This document shows positions 60,308-64,000 of a stretch of DNA of 64,000 nucleotides, one piece after another. The stretch is taken from the NCBI GenBank assembly GCA_045603225.1, contig JAZULT010000070.1, forward strand, positions 62,001 to 126,000. The letters are read 5' to 3'. The notes beneath the pieces are model-generated. The model worked only from the letters and a program-made list of their open reading frames with translations. It ran no database searches and was not told where the DNA came from. Numbering within the stretch: the stretch's first letter is position 1; each line of letters opens with the position of its first letter. The position numbers and the translations under genes were made by a program. The DNA is from RGIG9115 sp045603225 (lineage in GTDB: Bacteria; Bacillota; Clostridia; UBA1381).

Positions 60308-61366
60308 TTACACCTCAATTTCATCTATTGCGGAAATAAGAAATTTTATTTCCTCGTCAGTTCCGACTGTTATTCTTAAGTAATCATTTATTATCGGCTT
60401 ATTAAAGTATCTTACGAGTATTCCTTTTTTCTTGAGCTTCAGATAAAGGTCTTCGCCTTTAGTCTTTGAGCTTTTTGCAAATACAAAATTTGTCTTTGAC
60501 GGAAGAACGGTAAAGTTTCTTTTTTGAAGTTCATCTGTAAGATTTGTTCTTGTCGATATTATTTTGTCTGTACATTCCTTAAAATAATCAAAATCTGTTA
60601 TGGAAGCTGTACCCATAGCCTGAGTAAGTCTGTTTATGTTATAAGGATTATTTGAGTTTCTTACTCTCTGTAAGTCGTCAATAAGCTCCTTGCATCCGAT
60701 TCCGAAGCCAAGTCTTGCACCTGCAAGGGAACGTGATTTTGAAAAGGTCTGAACAACAAGCAGATTTTCGTATTTATTAATCAGCGGAACACAGCTTTCT
60801 CCACCGAAGTCAACATATGCTTCGTCTATCACAACAACATTGTCAGGATTGTTCTTAAGAATATTTTCAATATCTGAAACCGAAAGCATTATTCCTGTGG
60901 GTGCGTTGGGATTTGCAATAAAGACTGTTTTACCTGCGTTATAGTAATTTTCAGGATTAATTGTAAAATCTTTATTTAGAGGTATTTCAGTATAATCAAT
61001 ACAGTTAAGTTCAGCAAATACCTTATAAAATCCGTATGATATATTTGGAAATACAGCTCCTGTGTCCTTGTCGCAGAATGCTGTAAATGCAAAAGCAAGA
61101 ATCTCGTCAGAGCCGTTTCCGAAAATTATATTTTCGGGCTCTATTCCGAAATGATTGCTTGCCGCTTTTGTCAGAAGCTTACATTCGGGGTCACTGTATA
61201 GTTTTAGATTTGCCGCTTCCGTATCATTCATAATTTCAAATACACCTTTGCACGGCGGATACGGATTTTCGTTTGTGTTCAGTTTTATGTATTTTTTGTC
61301 CTGTGGCTGTTCTCCCGGTACATACGGAGCGAGGGACAGGAGTCTTTGACTTAGAAATTTACTCAT
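60308..61366 (-). CDS. hisC: Histidinol-phosphate aminotransferase HisC
   Basis: 352 residues, fold-type I PLP enzyme. 'KLNTNENPYPP' binds substrate, 'FGNGSDEIL' binds the PLP phosphate, 'NPNAPTG' and 'VVIDEAYVDF' are typical, and the PLP lysine lies in 'QTFSKSRSLAGARLG'. It performs step 7. It starts 17 bases after hisD. Confidence 0.95.
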   Translation of the reverse strand: MSKFLSQRLLSLAPYVPGEQPQDKKYIKLNTNENPYPPCKGVFEIMNDTEAANLKLYSDPECKLLTKAASNHFGIEPENIIFGNGSDEILAFAFTAFCDKDTGAVFPNISYGFYKVFAELNCIDYTEIPLNKDFTINPENYYNAGKTVFIANPNAPTGIMLSVSDIENILKNNPDNVVVIDEAYVDFGGESCVPLINKYENLLVVQTFSKSRSLAGARLGFGIGCKELIDDLQRVRNSNNPYNINRLTQAMGTASITDFDYFKECTDKIISTRTNLTDELQKRNFTVLPSKTNFVFAKSSKTKGEDLYLKLKKKGILVRYFNKPIINDYLRITVGTDEEIKFLISAIDEIEV

Positions 61367-61383
61367 TGTTTATTCCTTTACTT

Positions 61384-62661
61384 TCATTGCTCAAATCTTA
61401 TTGTGGCTGATTTTGCGTGTGCCGTAAGCCCTTCCTTTTCTGCAAAGTATGCTACTTTTTCATATTCTTTTTCAAGTGCATCCTGTGTATAGTAAATGAA
61501 GGATGATTTCTTTATAAAGTCATCAACAGACAGCGGACTGGAAAACTTAGCTGTTCCGCTTGTCGGCAGTGTGTGGTTCGGGCCTGCAAAATAGTCTCCG
61601 AGTGCTTCGGGACAGTATTTTCCGAGGAAAATTGAACCTGCATTTTTGATTTCAGAAAGGTAATCAAACGGATTATCTACGCAAAGCTCAAGATGCTCGG
61701 GAGCAATTTCGTTTGCTACTTCTATTGATTTGTGAAGGTTGTCTGTCACAAATATTTTTCCGAAATTATCTATTGAATATCTTGCAATTTCAGAACGTGA
61801 CAGCATTGGAATCTGCTTTTCGAGTTCGTCTGATACCTTGTTTGCAAGTTCTTCCGAATCTGTTACAAGTACACTTGATGCAAACTTATCATGTTCTGCC
61901 TGTGAAAGAAGGTCTGCCGCAACAAAAGCCGGATTACATGTTTTATCTGCTATTACAAGAATTTCGCTTGGTCCTGCAATCATGTCGATGCTTACTTTTC
62001 CGTAAACCTGTTTTTTTGCTTCTGCAACAAACATATTACCCGGTCCTACTATTTTGTAAACAGGTTTTATAGTCTCTGTTCCGTATGCAAGAGCGGCAAT
62101 TGCCTGCGCACCGCCTGTTTTATAAATCTTGTTGACACCTGCGATTTTAGCCGCAACGAGAATTACAGATGAAACACTGCCGTCCTTTGACGGGGGAGTG
62201 GTCATGCATATTTCGGGAACTCCTGCAATTTTGGCAGGAATAACATTCATAAGCACAGATGACGGATAACTTGCCGTTCCACCGGGAACATACAATCCTG
62301 CACGTTCAACAGGAGTTATTTTCTGACCTATTACAACACCGTCTTTTTCGTTCATAACGAAGTTATTACGAACCTGTTTTTTGTGGTATGCGGTAATATT
62401 GTCAGCAGCTTCTTTCAGAATTTCGATGAATTTATCATCTGTTTCGGCAAAAGCTTTATCAATCTCTTCCTGAGTCACTTCAAGTGATGTAAGCTTTACA
62501 CCGTCAAACTTCTCCGCATATTCATAAAGTGCTTTATCACCGTTTTTCTTCACGTTTTCGATTATATCGGAAACAATGTCTTCAACATTGCTTTTTTCTG
62601 TTCCTGTACGTCCCATTATTTCGTCAATGGAACGGTCAAGTCCTTTATATATTTTAATCAT
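61384..62661 (-). CDS. hisD: Histidinol dehydrogenase HisD
   Basis: 425 residues. 'GLYVPGGTASYPSSVLM', 'GPGNMFVAEAKKQVYGKVSIDMIAGPSEI', 'SQAEHD' (zinc ligands and catalytic Glu/His region), 'PEHLEL' and 'GPNHTLPTSGTAKF' are all conserved. It performs the last two oxidations to histidine with NAD+. The gene sits 11 bases after hisG. Confidence 0.96.
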   Translation of the reverse strand: MIKIYKGLDRSIDEIMGRTGTEKSNVEDIVSDIIENVKKNGDKALYEYAEKFDGVKLTSLEVTQEEIDKAFAETDDKFIEILKEAADNITAYHKKQVRNNFVMNEKDGVVIGQKITPVERAGLYVPGGTASYPSSVLMNVIPAKIAGVPEICMTTPPSKDGSVSSVILVAAKIAGVNKIYKTGGAQAIAALAYGTETIKPVYKIVGPGNMFVAEAKKQVYGKVSIDMIAGPSEILVIADKTCNPAFVAADLLSQAEHDKFASSVLVTDSEELANKVSDELEKQIPMLSRSEIARYSIDNFGKIFVTDNLHKSIEVANEIAPEHLELCVDNPFDYLSEIKNAGSIFLGKYCPEALGDYFAGPNHTLPTSGTAKFSSPLSVDDFIKKSSFIYYTQDALEKEYEKVAYFAEKEGLTAHAKSATIRFEQ

Positions 62662-62672
62662 TTTTAATCCCC

Positions 62673-63293
62673 TTATTTCAGTCCGTCAGCTAATGCGTTT
62701 CGCATCTCATTGATAACGGCAGTTTTAAATTTGTAGTTTGCTTTGTTTGCAATAAATCTTGCGCTTATATCTACTATTGTATCAAATACCTCAAGATTGT
62801 TTTCTTTAAGAGTAGTTCCTGTTTCCACAATATCCACAATTACGTCGGACAGGTTAAGGAGAGGAGCTATTTCAATAGAGCCGTTAAGCTTTATAATCTC
62901 TATTTCTCTGCCTTGCTTTCTGTAGTGGTTCATTGCTATGTGCGGAAACTTTGTGGCAACTCTCAGTGTGCGTTCTTCAGGAAGACGTGCGCCTTTTACT
63001 CCTGCAACGCACATTCTGCATTTACCTGTGTTAAGGTCAAGAAGTTCGAATACATCGGGTGAGTATTCAAGAAGAATATCCTTTCCTGCAACACCGACAT
63101 CTGCTGCGCCTTTTTCAACGTATATTGCAACATCTGACGGCTTTACCCAGAAGTATCTTACGCCGTTTGCCTCATCTTCAAATATAAGCTTACGTGTATT
63201 TTCGTGAATCGAGGGACAGCCGTAGCCTATGCTTTCGAATATATTATATACTTTTTCTCCGAGTCTTCCTTTCGGAAGAGCTACATTAATCAT
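62673..63293 (-). CDS. hisG: ATP phosphoribosyltransferase catalytic subunit, short form (HisG-S)
   Basis: 206 residues from the ATG at 63293, preceded by GAAGGA. The upstream in-frame start lies within hisZ and adds an unrelated 13 residues. 'NVALPKGRLGEK' opens the protein. 'VIVDIVETGTTLKENNLEV' binds the PRPP phosphate. It lacks the C-terminal ACT-like regulatory domain of long HisG, so it needs HisZ for activity and histidine feedback. It overlaps the hisZ stop by eight bases. Confidence 0.95.
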   Translation of the reverse strand: MINVALPKGRLGEKVYNIFESIGYGCPSIHENTRKLIFEDEANGVRYFWVKPSDVAIYVEKGAADVGVAGKDILLEYSPDVFELLDLNTGKCRMCVAGVKGARLPEERTLRVATKFPHIAMNHYRKQGREIEIIKLNGSIEIAPLLNLSDVIVDIVETGTTLKENNLEVFDTIVDISARFIANKANYKFKTAVINEMRNALADGLK

Positions 63294-64000
63294 TTCCTTC
63301 AATGATTTCAAGCCCCCTTTCGTTAAATGCAAGAAGCTGTTTATATCTTAAATTTTTCGGAATATTTGTTGCCGCCAGCACTGTCTGACCTGTGCTTATA
63401 AGCATATTGACAGCTTTTGTAAGTGAAGTTGTTTCAGCATTTTCTCCGTATGTCAGCATAACGTCAACATCATACTCTGCTTCGGTTTCCATAAAGTATT
63501 CAAGCATATCGAAATATAAAGCAAAGCCTATTGCTTCAGCTTTCTTTCCGAACTTTGAAAGAAGATTATCGTATCTTCCGCCTGACAGAACATTATCGGC
63601 AATACCTTTTATAAAGCCCTGGAATATAACACCGTTATAGTAGCTCATGTCGTTGATAATAGAAAAGTCAAGGTTAATGTTATTATCGCATCCGACAGCT
63701 TTAAGAGTGTTGTATATGTCAGAAAGTTCTTTAAATGCAATATCTGTTTTCTCATTTATATTAAGCTCTGAAAGCTCAGAGAGCATTTCGCCGAGACTTC
63801 CGTAAAGAGATGAAAGCTTTACAAGCTTTTCTGTAAGAGCTTCATCTGCACCTGACTTTTCGCAGAGCTCTTTAAGCTCATGAGCATCCTTTTGACTTAT
63901 AAGCGTAAGGGCTTTTTCGTATGCAGATTGAGAGAAATTAAACTCTTCAAGCAGTCCCGAAAGAAAACCCATGTGTGAAATATCAAGTATATAGTCCTTG
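63286..64000 (-). CDS. hisZ: ATP phosphoribosyltransferase regulatory subunit HisZ (5' end outside window)
   Basis: The frame is open to the window edge. The C-terminal ~238 residues of a ~390-residue HisRS-like paralogue are visible: 'DISHMGFLSGLLEEF', 'GVIFQGFIKGIADNVLSGGRYDNLLSKFGK' and 'AIGFALYFDMLEYF'. The residual HisRS fold binds histidine and activates the short HisG next to it. The anticodon-binding domain of true HisRS is absent, and the C-terminal domain is short. It is the first visible gene of the histidine operon; the promoter lies outside the window. Confidence 0.9.
   Translation of the reverse strand, partial: KDYILDISHMGFLSGLLEEFNFSQSAYEKALTLISQKDAHELKELCEKSGADEALTEKLVKLSSLYGSLGEMLSELSELNINEKTDIAFKELSDIYNTLKAVGCDNNINLDFSIINDMSYYNGVIFQGFIKGIADNVLSGGRYDNLLSKFGKKAEAIGFALYFDMLEYFMETEAEYDVDVMLTYGENAETTSLTKAVNMLISTGQTVLAATNIPKNLRYKQLLAFNERGLEIIEGND

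Noticed and set aside
1..64000. CRISPR array, tRNA or rRNA genes
   Set aside because: I saw no regularly spaced repeats with unique spacers and no cloverleaf or rRNA-like sequence; the only tRNA-related RNA element is the T-box leader.

Overview
The window reads as a low-GC, Gram-positive chromosome of the Clostridia type (Bacillota). Evidence for this is a T-box leader, SpoVT, S-layer-homology (SLH) domains, strong AGGAGG-like ribosome sites, consensus sigma-A promoters and the short HisG/HisZ arrangement. The many large secreted carbohydrate-active proteins suggest a polysaccharide-degrading gut or rumen anaerobe; a pectin/galactan specialist of the Monoglobus kind is one guess, not a determination.

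Region 1 (1-42.0 kb) is a glycan-degradation locus in blocks. It starts with the end of a secreted binding protein and two secreted GH42-like enzymes (1314-8624). A junction zone follows, with two 5'-truncated sugar-catabolism genes around a palindromic repeat and a MATE exporter (8.7-10.8 kb). Next come an AraC regulator, a GH116-lacI operon, a split ThrE-type exporter and a second AraC regulator. A long rightward block (17.9-42.0 kb) encodes an SLH-anchored protein, a partner surface protein, two paralogous beta-sandwich proteins, a 1909-residue metallophosphoesterase with three ~380-residue repeats, two more GH42-like enzymes (one with a wall-binding stalk domain) and a cytoplasmic GH2 beta-galactosidase. 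The four GH42-like proteins share a helical domain before the barrel, and three carry a binding domain nested inside the barrel. The likely logic is extracellular cleavage of a beta-galactoside-containing glycan followed by cytoplasmic hydrolysis; no sugar transporter is encoded in the window.

Region 2 (42.0-45.7 kb) holds four independently promoted or terminated genes: an MBL hydrolase, mntP, spoVT and an MFS transporter.

Region 3 (45.8-53.3 kb) is a tRNA-aminoacylation operon behind a T-box whose apparent specifier is GAAC, readable as Glu (GAA) or Asn (AAC). Its first gene fuses AspRS to GatC. The GatA that follows is short and has lost both catalytic serines, while GatB looks intact. 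An AlaX-type editing protein and a beta-helix protein follow. This predicted glutaminase-dead transamidation set is the most unusual item in the window.

Region 4 (53.6-64.0 kb) is all leftward: a zinc-ribbon protein with a membrane-anchored coiled-coil partner, and a complete histidine operon (hisZ-G-D-C-B-H-A-F-IE-J) ending in a transglutaminase-like protein.
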